Positions 24,410-34,718 of a stretch of 64,000 nucleotides of DNA are shown here, piece after piece. How positions within the stretch are numbered: the first letter of the stretch is position 1; each line of letters opens with the position of its first letter. The stretch spans positions 248,001 to 312,000 of the forward strand of contig CBDDAA010000004.1 of the NCBI GenBank assembly GCA_965224675.1. The letters run 5' to 3'. A program made the position numbers and the translations under genes. The notes below the pieces were generated by a model. The model did not search any database. It saw only the letters and a program-made list of their open reading frames with translations, and was not told the origin of the DNA. Origin of the DNA: UBA7957 sp965224675. GTDB lineage: Bacteria > Pseudomonadota > Gammaproteobacteria > Granulosicoccales > Granulosicoccaceae.

Positions 24410-24461
24410 CAGTAATAACGCCGGGTAATAAGTTATTGTAAATACTTAAATTATTGCCAAT

Positions 24462-24493
24462 TGAGACTGAGAGTGTTTTAACTCTCAGTCTCA
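24462..24493 (+). terminator. Hairpin after groEL
   Basis: A perfect 13-bp stem (24462-24474 and 24481-24493) with a six-base loop, 52 bp past the groEL stop. The downstream T content is modest. Confidence 0.7.
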
Positions 24494-24790
24494 TCTCTTC
24501 GAAAAGCCCCTTATTCAAAAAAACTTCCATCTTATGAGTCGCCATGGCTCCAAATCCACGATTATCTAAACGATATTCAACAAGTTTTTTAGCTACTCAT
24601 TCAATATTTAGTTTCCCAGTCACATGCTGAAGTGATCCACTATTTTAGTGCTGCAATATTTTTTACCACTGTAATATTGAGATGCCTGGACGTGATCTAC
24701 ATGTTTTGCACATTATTTGCTTATAAGCATATGCTGCAACCTTAACAATCGAGTGGTTATAAGCTAACGAGTGAAAAATATTGATTTGAA
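24494..24790. other. Leader region of the GGDEF-EAL gene
   Basis: About 300 bp with no gene seen. The downstream gene's promoter must lie here but no clear boxes stand out. Confidence 0.4.
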
Positions 24791-27007
24791 GTGCTGGAAT
24801 CGATAGTTGCTCCTATAGTGTCTGCGCGGATTGCCGATGTTACTGCAGTATTAGGCGTTTTCATTTATCCTGGATCATTGATTTTGCAACTAAAAGCATT
24901 ATTAGATATTGCTCAGCGCTCACATTCCGCCCGTTCGGTTGTGTTGTGGATTTTTACCTCTCTCCTGGTAATTCAAGGTCTATTGATTATCCCCAGCCTT
25001 TGGAGTTATGAGAGTGATTTACTCACCCTGTTCACTGCTGCTGAAAAGGATAAATTGAACGATGTTTTACTAACACTTAAAGATAAAAAAGAAATATCTG
25101 ATATTGAAACACAAGGTAGACTGCTTGGTGCTACCGTTGTCGATTCCGAAGCAGGTCGAACTTATCTGTTTGGAAAAATTCCTTCTTTGAGGCCTGATGT
25201 TCAATATATTGGTAAAACGCAGATACGCTCGGGTGATCAAACAGACATCGTATGGCGCACCAGCAATTCTCTGGGAAACTTTATTATTGCGGCGCACCTG
25301 GATGCCAGTGGAATAAGGCATGAACTGAAAGAATATGCAATTAGACTGATATTGCTCGCTATTGTCGTGAGCATAGCCATGGCGATAGTTAGTTTATGGG
25401 TATCAGCACAATTTTTCTTCTTTCCACTGGAGAGTTTGACAGGCGTATTAAGGAAAAGCCGTCTAGACGGCGATGAGGATGTTAATAATCCTGATTCGAT
25501 TAAAACCATATCCAATGAATTTTCAGGTTTGGTTGAAGAGTACAACCTGATGATTAGTGATCAGCGTGAAGCCGCTCGACAGGTAAAAGTCAAACAGCAG
25601 TATCTTGAATATACCGCACACCACGACCCTCTGACCCATCTACCAAATCGTCTTATGTTTGAGGAGCAACTCAGGCGAATGGTTGAAGATTCGATACAGA
25701 ATGATCAACCTTTTGCTGTCTACCTTGTTGACATAGATAACTTCAAATTTTTTAATGATCAATACGGAAATGACGTGGGCGACAAGATGGTAAAAGAACT
25801 TGGCTCACGACTGTTGTCAACAGTTCGTGATATCGATACGGTTGCGCGCCTTGATGGAGATGAGTTTGTCGTATTGCAGAAACAGGTTTCAGGGCGTGAT
25901 TCAACAAAAGATATGGCAAACCGCCTATTGAGTATTCTTTCTCAATCATTCGAATATAGAGGGTTTACACTTAAAACAACTGCATCCATTGGCGTTTCAT
26001 TTTTCCCAGATGATGTACACATTAGCAAAGACGCGATTCCTGAATTTGAGGAAATTGTGAATAACGCATCAGTCGCACTGCAGGAAGCAAAGTCGAATGG
26101 TCGAGGTGGGTTCCAGATTTTCACTGAGACAATGCGTAAGCGCATTACCGAGCGGTTGACTTTGGAAGAAGATTTGAGAACAGGTTTGATCGAGAATCAG
26201 TTCGAAGTATATTACCAGCCGAAGGTTAATATGCAGACAGGTGTGGTGATTGGTTCGGAGGCGCTGGTACGTTGGCATCATCCAACACTTGGCAATATTC
26301 GACCAGATATATTTATTCCTGTTGCAGAAGAAAGTGGGACTATAATCCCTCTTGGTGAGTGGATACTGCGCACTGCATGTTGTGATTCACTTAAATTACA
26401 GGAAATGGGTCTGGGTAATTTGCAAGTTGCGGTGAATATTTCGGCGGTTCAATTTACCGGCGGTGATATCCTGCCTATGGTAAAAAAGGTGCTTGATGCG
26501 ACAAAGTTTCCTGCCGAATTACTGGAACTGGAAATAACTGAAAGTGCGGTCATGCACGATCCAGAGGAAGTTATTCGAGCGCTTCATGATTTAAGCCGAT
26601 ATGGTATCAAGCTGGCGATTGACGATTTTGGTACAGGTTATTCCTCTCTGGCTTATCTGAAACGATTCCCCGTTGATACACTGAAAATTGATCGGGCATT
26701 TATCAAGGATATTTCAGTAGACAGTGACGATGTTGTTATCGTTGAGGCGGTGCTTGGATTAGGTAAGCATTTTGGCTTAAAGGTTGTAGCTGAAGGTGTG
26801 GAAGATAAAGCACAACTGGATTTTCTACGTGACCAGGGATGTGACATTGCGCAAGGTTATTACTTAAGTCCCCCGCTTGCTTTCAATCAATACACCGCCT
26901 GGTTGGAGACATGGAATTCCGAGAGAAAATATAGTGAGCAAATTGTAGAATCTGCTGGTAAAAGATCGTCTGTTGTAACGCTGCATAAACACCGAAAAAC
27001 CAGTTAG
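24791..27007 (+). CDS. Membrane-bound GGDEF-EAL cyclic-di-GMP protein
   Basis: A 738-residue protein. Two membrane helices (about 45-68 and 187-212) flank a periplasmic sensor segment of about 115 residues, followed by a HAMP-like linker, a GGDEF domain (about 278-445) and an EAL domain (about 455-715). The diguanylate cyclase signature reads LDGDEF rather than GGDEF, so cyclase activity is doubtful though not excluded. The EAL domain keeps EALVRW and the DDFGTGYSS loop, so it should hydrolyse c-di-GMP. A GTG at 24791 is the first usable start after an in-frame stop at 24782-24784. Confidence 0.92.
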   Translation: MLESIVAPIVSARIADVTAVLGVFIYPGSLILQLKALLDIAQRSHSARSVVLWIFTSLLVIQGLLIIPSLWSYESDLLTLFTAAEKDKLNDVLLTLKDKKEISDIETQGRLLGATVVDSEAGRTYLFGKIPSLRPDVQYIGKTQIRSGDQTDIVWRTSNSLGNFIIAAHLDASGIRHELKEYAIRLILLAIVVSIAMAIVSLWVSAQFFFFPLESLTGVLRKSRLDGDEDVNNPDSIKTISNEFSGLVEEYNLMISDQREAARQVKVKQQYLEYTAHHDPLTHLPNRLMFEEQLRRMVEDSIQNDQPFAVYLVDIDNFKFFNDQYGNDVGDKMVKELGSRLLSTVRDIDTVARLDGDEFVVLQKQVSGRDSTKDMANRLLSILSQSFEYRGFTLKTTASIGVSFFPDDVHISKDAIPEFEEIVNNASVALQEAKSNGRGGFQIFTETMRKRITERLTLEEDLRTGLIENQFEVYYQPKVNMQTGVVIGSEALVRWHHPTLGNIRPDIFIPVAEESGTIIPLGEWILRTACCDSLKLQEMGLGNLQVAVNISAVQFTGGDILPMVKKVLDATKFPAELLELEITESAVMHDPEEVIRALHDLSRYGIKLAIDDFGTGYSSLAYLKRFPVDTLKIDRAFIKDISVDSDDVVIVEAVLGLGKHFGLKVVAEGVEDKAQLDFLRDQGCDIAQGYYLSPPLAFNQYTAWLETWNSERKYSEQIVESAGKRSSVVTLHKHRKTS

Positions 27008-27144
27008 TCTCGTCTAACAGCCTGCTAAGTAGAATTATTCCTGTTAAAACATCAAATCCATTAAGCCATAAATTTTTCTGATACCAGAATACGGTAACGT
27101 ATGATCGCATGCGTGATTTTTCTCTGTTTTATTGGTGTGGTAAA

Positions 27145-27489
27145 CTAGTACACTGCCCAGGTTATATTGTCGGATACAGCGAGTCAGAACCCCACTAGGT
27201 TATATTGTCGGATACAGCGAGTCAGAACCCCACTACGACTCCAGGGATGGAGGAGGTAGGATAAAGCAGGAGCCCGAGTCGTGGCGCAACTCGCGGGTAA
27301 TGGTGTTCCCTTGGCAAGAGTTGGAACAACGTGGATGAGCGCTTTCTAATTCGCCCGAAGGGAGCTAAGCTAAAGAGCAAATACGGCGTTACAATGCTTG
27401 AAAAGGGCCAACCATTCTGCGCACTGTGCCTTGTCTTTGCTCGTTAGCTTAGCTCTGTATTCCACAATATAACCTGGGCAGTGTACTAG
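27145..27489. mobile_element. 345-bp MITE-like element with 26-bp perfect terminal inverted repeats
   Basis: The ends 27145-27170 and 27464-27489 are perfect 26-bp inverted copies, beginning and ending with CTAG. Near the left end a 38-bp unit is tandemly duplicated (27159-27196 and 27197-27234). A second inverted pair lies inside (about 27361-27381 and 27434-27454, one mismatch or gap). There is no transposase or other gene, so it would have to move in trans. It shares 20 bp with the palindrome at 17637-17701 and a CCCGAAGGGA core with the element at 1195-1318. Confidence 0.85.
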
Positions 27490-27639
27490 AGCCCATTTGG
27501 ATTGATCTGTACCAGTCAAGTGATAAACAGATTTATTTTGTTGAAGTGCAAATCAGACTTTAAGAAAATTGCCACAACATAAACTATTGGAACCCCATAT
27601 CTACCCGTTATCCTTGGGTGAATTAGAGCGGAGCTAGCG

Positions 27640-28686
27640 ATGTCAACGTCAGAAATAATATTAAATTATCCACGTACGGCTGATGTGATTATGGCGCGGC
27701 CTCAACTCTCTAGTGAAGAATCCGGTAGATTGATCTCGGATATAAAGCGGCTTCTAAAAGAACAAGATGCTGTGTTGGTAGCGCACTACTACACAGACAC
27801 AGAGTTGCAAAAAATAGCTGATGAGACAGGAGGTTGTGTTTCTGACTCTTTGGAAATGGCACGGTTTGGACATGAGCATACGGCTAAAACGCTGGTAGTT
27901 GCCGGGGTTCGATTTATGGGAGAGACAGCAAAAATCCTCAACCCGGACAAGCGTGTATTAATGCCTACTCTGGAAGCTACCTGCTCATTGGATGAGGGGT
28001 GCCCGATTGATGAATTTGATGCGTTTTGTAATCAACACCCAGACCGTACAGTGGTTGTATATGCCAATACCAGTGCTGCAGTAAAAGCACGTTCCGATTG
28101 GGTAGTTACATCAAGTATTGCTGTTAAATTGGCAACTTTTTTACATGAAAAAGGAGAGAAAATACTTTGGGCTCCAGATAAGTATCTGGGCGGATATGTA
28201 CAACGTGAGACAGGAGCGGATATTTTGTTATGGCAAGGTGCCTGTATTGTTCATGAGGAGTTTAAGTCTTACGGGATGGAGAAATTGCTTAAGCAGTATC
28301 CAGGGGCAGGATTATTGGTACATCCCGAATCGAGTCAGGAAATGATTGAATTGGCCGATGCAGTCGGGTCCACCTCGCAACTTATCTTGGCGGCAAATTC
28401 ATTGTCACATGATACATTTATCGTTGCCACTGATAATCAGATTTTCTATAAAATGCAGCAGGCAGCTCCTGACAAGACATTCATTGCGGCGCCAACAGGA
28501 GGTAAGGGCGCAACTTGCCGGAGTTGTGCACACTGTCCATGGATGGCTATGAATAGCCTACAGCGCCTGCGACAGACTCTCGAATCTGCTAATAATGAAA
28601 ATGAGATTTATGTTGAAGAGGATATCCGTATAAAAGCGGTAAAGCCGTTGGATAGAATGCTTGCATTTAGTGAATCACTGGGCTGA
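27640..28686 (+). CDS. nadA: Quinolinate synthase NadA
   Basis: A 348-residue [4Fe-4S] enzyme condensing iminoaspartate with dihydroxyacetone phosphate to quinolinate in NAD synthesis. The cluster cysteines fit CSLDEGCP, the QGAC region and CRSCAHCPW near the C-terminus. The active-site blocks AHYYTD and VVYANTSAAVKA are present. The MITE-like element lies about 150 bp upstream, possibly close to its promoter. Confidence 0.97.
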   Translation: MSTSEIILNYPRTADVIMARPQLSSEESGRLISDIKRLLKEQDAVLVAHYYTDTELQKIADETGGCVSDSLEMARFGHEHTAKTLVVAGVRFMGETAKILNPDKRVLMPTLEATCSLDEGCPIDEFDAFCNQHPDRTVVVYANTSAAVKARSDWVVTSSIAVKLATFLHEKGEKILWAPDKYLGGYVQRETGADILLWQGACIVHEEFKSYGMEKLLKQYPGAGLLVHPESSQEMIELADAVGSTSQLILAANSLSHDTFIVATDNQIFYKMQQAAPDKTFIAAPTGGKGATCRSCAHCPWMAMNSLQRLRQTLESANNENEIYVEEDIRIKAVKPLDRMLAFSESLG

Positions 28687-28709
28687 TAAAAGCCCTATAT
28701 AACAAGTAT

Positions 28710-28735
28710 GTAGCTACACCTGATGGTGTAGCTAC
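28710..28735. terminator. Hairpin after nadA
   Basis: A perfect 11-bp stem (28710-28720 and 28725-28735) with a TGAT loop between the convergent nadA and yidB-like genes. No long T-run; probably bidirectional. Confidence 0.55.
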
Positions 28736-28799
28736 GGCGACTCAGCAAACGTACGCATTGGCTGGTAATTTCTGCTGATCGAAAAGCTATCCTTAAGTC

Positions 28800-29222
28800 T
28801 TACAAGAATTTTTTTGCCATATCAATTGCACCGCTGAGACCACCAATCGAGTCTAGCAGGGAACCTCCGCTACTGGCTTTATCCACCATTTGTGGAACTG
28901 CATCTGCAAGTCCTTCAGAAGCCTGATCTTCACTTATATTAAGTTTAGAGGCGAATTCAGCAATCTTATCTCCACCGAAAAGATCTTTCACCTGATCGGT
29001 GGAAATAGATTCATTATCGCCATCTCCAAGCCATGAGCCGACCATGCCAGCAAGACCGCCATCCCCCATCTTTGATACGAGGCTACCAATATCAAGGCCG
29101 CCCTCAGAGCCGCCGAGTAAACCTGACAAAGCGCCTGCAATGCCATCTGGGTTGCCGTCACCGTCAGCATCGAGACCGAGTTTGCCTGCCAGCAATTTAG
29201 AGCCGATTTGCATTAAATCCAT
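28800..29222 (-). CDS. YidB/DUF937-family protein
   Basis: A 140-residue glycine- and aspartate-rich protein. It has an EF-hand-like acidic stretch LDADGDGNPDG (about 17-27) and the DUF937 features LGG, VGSWLGDGDN, and a helical second half resembling E. coli YidB. The function of the family is unknown. GAGGTGGGATT precedes the start. Confidence 0.8.
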   Translation of the reverse strand: MDLMQIGSKLLAGKLGLDADGDGNPDGIAGALSGLLGGSEGGLDIGSLVSKMGDGGLAGMVGSWLGDGDNESISTDQVKDLFGGDKIAEFASKLNISEDQASEGLADAVPQMVDKASSGGSLLDSIGGLSGAIDMAKKFL

Positions 29223-29486
29223 AATAATCCCACCTCTATAAGTAAATTAATATTTAGTTCTCATACACTATAACTAAATGCCAAGTGTTAGCGCAAAATG
29301 TTTTTCATGCTTGAAGGTAATATGGGGTCTTTACTTGTGGATTATTTCTAATTTTGATCTGGGCAAGAGGATTGTAACAATAATTTTCAAACTCCTGAGG
29401 ATCTTGAATTATCTTGCCATCATTTTTCTATTGCCCGTGTGATCAGGTCTGGAATCGACTAAACTGAATAAACTGCCAACTGAGGG

Positions 29487-30230
29487 ATGATGATGAGTGC
29501 TATGTGCAAATTTTTTTCGATGTTGTTACTGGCTGGTTTAGCGGCATGTAGCGGTAGCGGAGACATTGTCGATAAAATTCAACAATCCGCTGGTGTGTTG
29601 CTGGAAAAGCATGATCTCAATGGACTCACGACTGAAGAAATCACAGCAGGGTTAAAGCAGGCATTAAATAATGGAACAAATACAGTTGTCTCAAGATTAG
29701 GTAAAACAGGTGGATTCAGCGCTGACCCTGCTATTAAGATTCGCTTGCCAAGAGCTTTGTTGGAGGTTAAAAATGTAGCTGATAAGTTTGGTCTTGGAAG
29801 CCATTTCCTTGATCTTGAAAAGCGCCTGAACAGGGCCGCTGAAAAGGCGTCCCCGCTAGCTAAGAATCTATTTGTAAATGCCATTAAAGACATGAGCCTT
29901 GCAGATGCACGTGGTATTCTACAGGGGCCGGATAATGCGGCCACTCAATATTTTCAGGAAAAAACTTCGGCTAAATTAAAAAACAAAATGCAACCCATTG
30001 TTGCGGATTCTTTGGCGCAAGTAGGGGCGGTGCGCAGTTTTAATTCATTACTCGATGCCTATCATAAAATCCCTGGGGTACCCGGGATTAATGCAAACTT
30101 ATCCCAGCATGTAGTAGCAGGTAGTGTTAAGGGGATATTCCACTATGTTGCTGAGGAAGAAAAAGCGATAAGGAAAGATCCGGTTAAAAGAACCAGCGAG
30201 CTTTTAAAACGGGTGTTTGCTTCTCAGTGA
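29487..30230 (+). CDS. DUF4197 lipoprotein
   Basis: A 247-residue protein with a lipoprotein signal peptide (lipobox LAAC, cysteine at about residue 21) and a DUF4197 body (LTTEEITAGLKQALNNGT, KLKNKMQPIV). It should be anchored in the periplasm or outer membrane. No biochemical role is known to me. Any of the Met codons at residues 1-6 could be the start. Confidence 0.85.
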   Translation: MMMSAMCKFFSMLLLAGLAACSGSGDIVDKIQQSAGVLLEKHDLNGLTTEEITAGLKQALNNGTNTVVSRLGKTGGFSADPAIKIRLPRALLEVKNVADKFGLGSHFLDLEKRLNRAAEKASPLAKNLFVNAIKDMSLADARGILQGPDNAATQYFQEKTSAKLKNKMQPIVADSLAQVGAVRSFNSLLDAYHKIPGVPGINANLSQHVVAGSVKGIFHYVAEEEKAIRKDPVKRTSELLKRVFASQ

Positions 30231-30325
30231 TGTAGATTTTTGTGCTGAACGGATGATCGCTGCTAGCGAACTGGCGCCAATAGCGTTAAAATGCTCAGTT
30301 TTTATTAGATGAAATAATGTAAAAA

Positions 30326-30841
30326 ATGATGACTCAAAACGCCTACTCTCTGGAGGAATTGCTAAGCTGCGGCAAAGGTGGAGTATTTGGCGAAGGTAAT
30401 GCACGGTTGCCACTTCCCAATATGTTGATGATGGATCGTATTACCGAGATTTCGTCAATCGGTGGTGCTTCTGGAAAAGGATTTGTTCGCGCTGAGTTGG
30501 ACATCACACCAGACTTATGGTTTTTCGCCTGTCATTTTGAGACAGATCCGGTAATGCCAGGTTGTTTAGGGCTAGATGCCATGTGGCAATTGGTTGGATT
30601 TTTCTTAGGCTGGAAAGGGAATCCAGGACGAGGCCGGGCATTAGGTAGTGGGGAGGTAAAATTTTTCGGACAGGTTTTACCAACCGCAAAACTGGTAACT
30701 TATGAGTTGGATTTAAAGAGGCTCATCGAACGAAGACTCGTTATGGGAATTGCGGACGGGCGGATGTTGGTCGATGGGCGGGAAATTTATACTGCTAAAA
30801 ACTTACGCGTCGGCCTATTTACATCAACTGATGATTTCTAA
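30326..30841 (+). CDS. fabA: 3-hydroxydecanoyl-ACP dehydratase/isomerase FabA
   Basis: A 171-residue bifunctional dehydratase-isomerase that introduces the cis double bond in anaerobic unsaturated fatty-acid synthesis. The catalytic His is in FACHFETDPVMPG and the Asp in LGLDAMWQL. Length equals the E. coli protein. It is followed by fabB as in Pseudomonas. Confidence 0.97.
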   Translation: MMTQNAYSLEELLSCGKGGVFGEGNARLPLPNMLMMDRITEISSIGGASGKGFVRAELDITPDLWFFACHFETDPVMPGCLGLDAMWQLVGFFLGWKGNPGRGRALGSGEVKFFGQVLPTAKLVTYELDLKRLIERRLVMGIADGRMLVDGREIYTAKNLRVGLFTSTDDF

Positions 30842-31060
30842 GCTTAAAGCTTGAATGTCTGCGTTGAAAGCGAACAATAAATTGATTTAAGTAAAAATTA
30901 AACCAACACTAAATGGATGTACCGTCAGTGAGCGGTGGATGGAAGCGCTGGGTGTGTGATAAAAGCTTTAATATTGCATGCGTATTAAATGCCTGTGTAA
31001 ACTGTATTCAACATATGTCGAATTTTATCCTGGCATAAATTCAATCTGAGGAAATAAATA

Positions 31061-32278
31061 ATGCGAAGAGTTGTAGTGACCGGAATTGGCGTTGTTTCCT
31101 GTCTGGGGAATGACTCAGATACTGTCACCCAATCCCTACGCAACGGTACATCAGGTATCGCTTTTCGAGAGCAGTACGCCGAATACGGAATGCGAAGTCA
31201 GGTGGGCGCATCTCCCGACATTGACCTTAAGGAACATATAGATCGAAAAAAATTGCGATTTATGGGTGCTGCATCGGCCTATGCCTACATAGCAATGGAG
31301 CAGGCGATTGCTGATGCAAGGCTTGGTGCAAATGACGTATCAAATATTCGAACAGGAATTATTGCCGGATCGGGCGGCGCCTCATCATCAAGCCAGGTGG
31401 AGGCCGCTGATATATTGCGCGCGAAAGGTATTCGTCGTGTAGGTCCTTATCGAGTGACCCAAACGATGGCAAGCACTGTGTCAGCATGTTTAGCGACACC
31501 GTTTAAAATAAAAGGTGTCAATTACTCAATTTCTTCTGCTTGTTCCACTAGCGCTCATGCAATTGGTAATGCAATGGAGCAGATACAGTTGGGAAAGCAG
31601 GATATAGTTTTTGCTGGTGGTGGTGAGGAGGAGCATTGGACTTTAAGCTGCCTGTTTGATGCAATGGGAACTTTATCCAAAAAATACAATGAGACACCGA
31701 CCAAGGCTTCACGTGCTTATGATCAGGCAAGGGATGGCTTTGTCATCGCGGGTGGTGGAGGTATGCTGGTCATTGAAGCGCTGGAACACGCTATTGCCCG
31801 TGATGCAAAAATATACGCCGAACTTGTTGGTTACGGAGCCACGTCAGATGGTTACGACATGGTAGCACCTTCGGGTGAGGGGGCAGAGCGTTGCATGAAA
31901 CAAGCGCTTTCAACGGTTGATGGCACAATTGATTATATAAACGCCCACGGAACCAGTACGCCAGTTGGTGATATTGCAGAGATAAAAGCCGTGAAAAAGG
32001 TTTTTGAATCAAATGTTCCGGTAATAACATCGACTAAATCTCTGACCGGCCATTCGTTGGGTGCGGCGGGTGTGCAGGAAGCCATTTACAGCTTGCTAAT
32101 GCAGCAAGAGGATTTTATCGCCGCTTCTGCAAATATAGAAACGCTGGATGCTGAGGCGCATGGATTGCCAATCGCCAGGGCTTTGATCGAAAATGCGGGC
32201 TTGGTGCGGGTTATGTCTAACAGTTTTGGGTTCGGAGGGACTAACGCGTGCCTGGTTTTTCAGCGATTACAAGATTAG
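31061..32278 (+). CDS. fabB: 3-oxoacyl-ACP synthase I FabB
   Basis: A 405-residue condensing enzyme that elongates the unsaturated acyl chain made by FabA. The catalytic Cys lies in SSACSTSAHA, with His residues in NAHGTSTPVGD and the TGHSLGAAG block. The 219-bp gap after fabA may hold its own promoter. GAGGAAATA precedes the ATG. Confidence 0.97.
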   Translation: MRRVVVTGIGVVSCLGNDSDTVTQSLRNGTSGIAFREQYAEYGMRSQVGASPDIDLKEHIDRKKLRFMGAASAYAYIAMEQAIADARLGANDVSNIRTGIIAGSGGASSSSQVEAADILRAKGIRRVGPYRVTQTMASTVSACLATPFKIKGVNYSISSACSTSAHAIGNAMEQIQLGKQDIVFAGGGEEEHWTLSCLFDAMGTLSKKYNETPTKASRAYDQARDGFVIAGGGGMLVIEALEHAIARDAKIYAELVGYGATSDGYDMVAPSGEGAERCMKQALSTVDGTIDYINAHGTSTPVGDIAEIKAVKKVFESNVPVITSTKSLTGHSLGAAGVQEAIYSLLMQQEDFIAASANIETLDAEAHGLPIARALIENAGLVRVMSNSFGFGGTNACLVFQRLQD

Positions 32279-32317
32279 GTGTCAGATTTTAAGCCAAGCT
32301 TTATATTCTTGAATCAT

Positions 32318-33307
32318 TTACCATTGCAAGCATGGTTCATCAAGGGCGGCACGTTGCTCGCGTAGCGCGAGAATGTGATCGTCCCAGTATCGGGTGCTAC
32401 CAAACCATGGGAAGGCCAATTTAAACGCCGGATCATTCCATCGTTTTGCCAGCCAGGCCGTGTAACTGATTTGGCGTAAGGCGCGTAGCGGTTCAGTCAG
32501 CATCAGCTCACGTTTGTTAAAAGCACGAAACTGTTCATAGCCTGTTAAAAGATCGCCGAGTCTTGCCATTTGGTAATTCCTATCCCCCGAAAGAAACATC
32601 CATAGATCCTGGATTGCAGGTCCTTGGCTGCAATCGTCGAGATCAACAATATGTGGTGTTTTATTGCGCCATAATATGTTTCCAGGATGAAGATCAGCAT
32701 GAATTCTGAGTTTTTGTATTGCTCCAGCTTGGTTAAAACGATCCTGAATGGTGCTTAAAAGGTCGTTAGTGATTGCACGGTAACTAGGTAGAACTTCTGC
32801 CGGAATGTGTTCATTTTCTAGCAAAAATTGAACGCTCTGCACGCCCAGACGATCTGGTGAAATGTGTAGTCTGCTGGAAAAGGATTGGGTTTCTCCAACC
32901 AAATGTAAACGGGCGATAAAACGACCCATTTGTTCAAGCTGTTTGGAATTATCCAGTTCGGGTGCACGACCTCCACGTAATGGATAAATTGAAAACCGGA
33001 AAGGCCCATATTTATGGAGCGTAATTTTGTTGTCATCGATTATTGGTGCTACAACAGGTAACTCCTTGTCCGCGAGTTCAATACTGAAGGAATGGTCTTC
33101 GAGTATTTGCTCATCGCTCCATCGCCCCGGGCGATAAAATTTTGTTATAACAGATTCCTGATTTTCAATGCCAATACGGTATACACGATTTTCATAGCTG
33201 TTTAGCGCAAGCGTTCGACCATCACATTGACGTCCAGTGGATTCAATAGCGTCTAGGATGGAGTCAGGATTCAGATTCTCAAAGGCGGGATTTGAAATTT
33301 TGTGCAC
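32318..33307 (-). CDS. srkA: Stress response kinase A (YihE/RdoA family)
   Basis: A 329-residue small-molecule/protein kinase of the APH-like fold. The catalytic loop is IHADLHPGNILW and the metal-binding motif VDLDDCSQGP. It corresponds to E. coli SrkA, which counteracts stress-induced toxin action and cell death. Transcribed alone, convergent with fabB. Confidence 0.93.
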   Translation of the reverse strand: MHKISNPAFENLNPDSILDAIESTGRQCDGRTLALNSYENRVYRIGIENQESVITKFYRPGRWSDEQILEDHSFSIELADKELPVVAPIIDDNKITLHKYGPFRFSIYPLRGGRAPELDNSKQLEQMGRFIARLHLVGETQSFSSRLHISPDRLGVQSVQFLLENEHIPAEVLPSYRAITNDLLSTIQDRFNQAGAIQKLRIHADLHPGNILWRNKTPHIVDLDDCSQGPAIQDLWMFLSGDRNYQMARLGDLLTGYEQFRAFNKRELMLTEPLRALRQISYTAWLAKRWNDPAFKLAFPWFGSTRYWDDHILALREQRAALDEPCLQW

Positions 33308-34250
33308 TTGATAATTCCTGTATACTTAGACGAAATGCATCGAATTGTTCTAAAATTGCAGAATATTTGGACAAACTGCTTCTAATCGACCACAATATAC
33401 GCATTGCTGGTCTAAGGTGTCTTTCGATCTGAAAATCAGAGTGTCCTTAGGACGACGTATACGATTAAAGGTGAATTAATTTGAAGAGTTAGATTTTTGC
33501 CCATGTGACTAACAGTCATTTTGCGTCGGCATTTTAATGTTAATACGGATATTTGAATTTTTAATAAGAATTAATTCTAACAGAATTTTCAAGAGCGGCA
33601 GTTATAAATAGTGGATGGCGAGACAGTTTATACTTCCAGGGTTGTCAGATCACGAAGAAAAATAGGTAACATATATATTTTGTCATTCGAAGCAGGTGGT
33701 ATGGCCGTGTTAACCAGAATGATTTTAAAAACAGGCAAGAATTGAGTGATTGATAAGATATTCAGATATAGCCAGAGCATCTATTTGCATGTCATTGTCA
33801 ATAGCCTCAGCAAGTGTTCGTTATCTGCTCGATCTGATTCGTCTTGCGGTTAATCGAAAATGTAGGCTACGTTTTTTGTTCGGTTGATCAGTTATAACAC
33901 TCCATGAGCAATATTACTGCAGTACTGGTTACACTTTCGATGGACTTGTTGTAGGCAATCTACAGTCCATTTGCAATTGCTGACTATCGGGAAACCGGAT
34001 TTCCTGATATACGTAGCGAATAGTAATTGGTTATCTTGATGCGCCACACAGATTTTTTATGAATACGTACTAAAGCCGATAAGGTTTTTTTGGACGTACT
34101 TATATATGCCTGCGAATTGAGCAGCGCAGAAAAAAGCTCGACATTTTTATTGCTGGGTACACTGTGCGCTGTTTGGCAGGAACCTGGTTTTAAAGTATTT
34201 CCCATGTCGTTTGTGCGGCCATTATTTTAGATTAAATTCTTGGATACACC
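33308..34250. other. 943-bp intergenic region upstream of accB
   Basis: No supported gene. A 73-codon minus-strand frame at 33984-34205 lacks start context. In Pseudomonas aroQ occupies this position, but no trace of it is seen. The region must contain the accBC promoter and possibly regulatory leader sequence. Confidence 0.5.
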
Positions 34251-34700
34251 ATGGATATTAGAAAAGTTAAAAAATTGATTGAATTGCTGGAAGAATCTGC
34301 AATTTCCGAAATTGAAATCAAGGAAGGTGACAACTGTGTACGAATAAGCCGAAGCTCTGGTGTGGCGCCACTTGTCATGACAGGGGTTCCTGTCACCCCC
34401 TCACAAATTGATAATACAGTTGCGGCTCCAATTCCGGAACCTGAAAAATCCGATGATATTGGGGGTACAGCTGTAGAATCACCTATGGTTGGTACATTCT
34501 ATCGCTCCTCATCTCCAGGGGCCAAGCCATTTGTTGAAGTTGGGCAAGAGGTTAGGCTTGGGGATACAATATGTATTATTGAGGCAATGAAGATACTTAA
34601 TCCAATTGAATCAGAAGTGTCTGGCACTGTCCGTTCCATACTTGTGGAAAATGGGCAGCCGGTTGAATACGGTGAACCTTTGATTGTAATAGAACAATAG
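34251..34700 (+). CDS. accB: Biotin carboxyl carrier protein of acetyl-CoA carboxylase
   Basis: A 149-residue BCCP: an N-terminal dimerisation helix, a flexible Pro-rich linker (about 40-70) and a biotinyl domain. The biotinylated Lys114 lies in EAMKILN (EAMKMMN in E. coli). It delivers carboxybiotin for malonyl-CoA formation. accC follows after 18 bp. Confidence 0.97.
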   Translation: MDIRKVKKLIELLEESAISEIEIKEGDNCVRISRSSGVAPLVMTGVPVTPSQIDNTVAAPIPEPEKSDDIGGTAVESPMVGTFYRSSSPGAKPFVEVGQEVRLGDTICIIEAMKILNPIESEVSGTVRSILVENGQPVEYGEPLIVIEQ

Positions 34701-34718
34701 TCTCAATTGGAAGTATTT

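Noticed and set aside
33984..34205. Possible small gene or aroQ remnant upstream of accB
   Set aside because: The translated sequence shows no dehydroquinase motif and no start signal.
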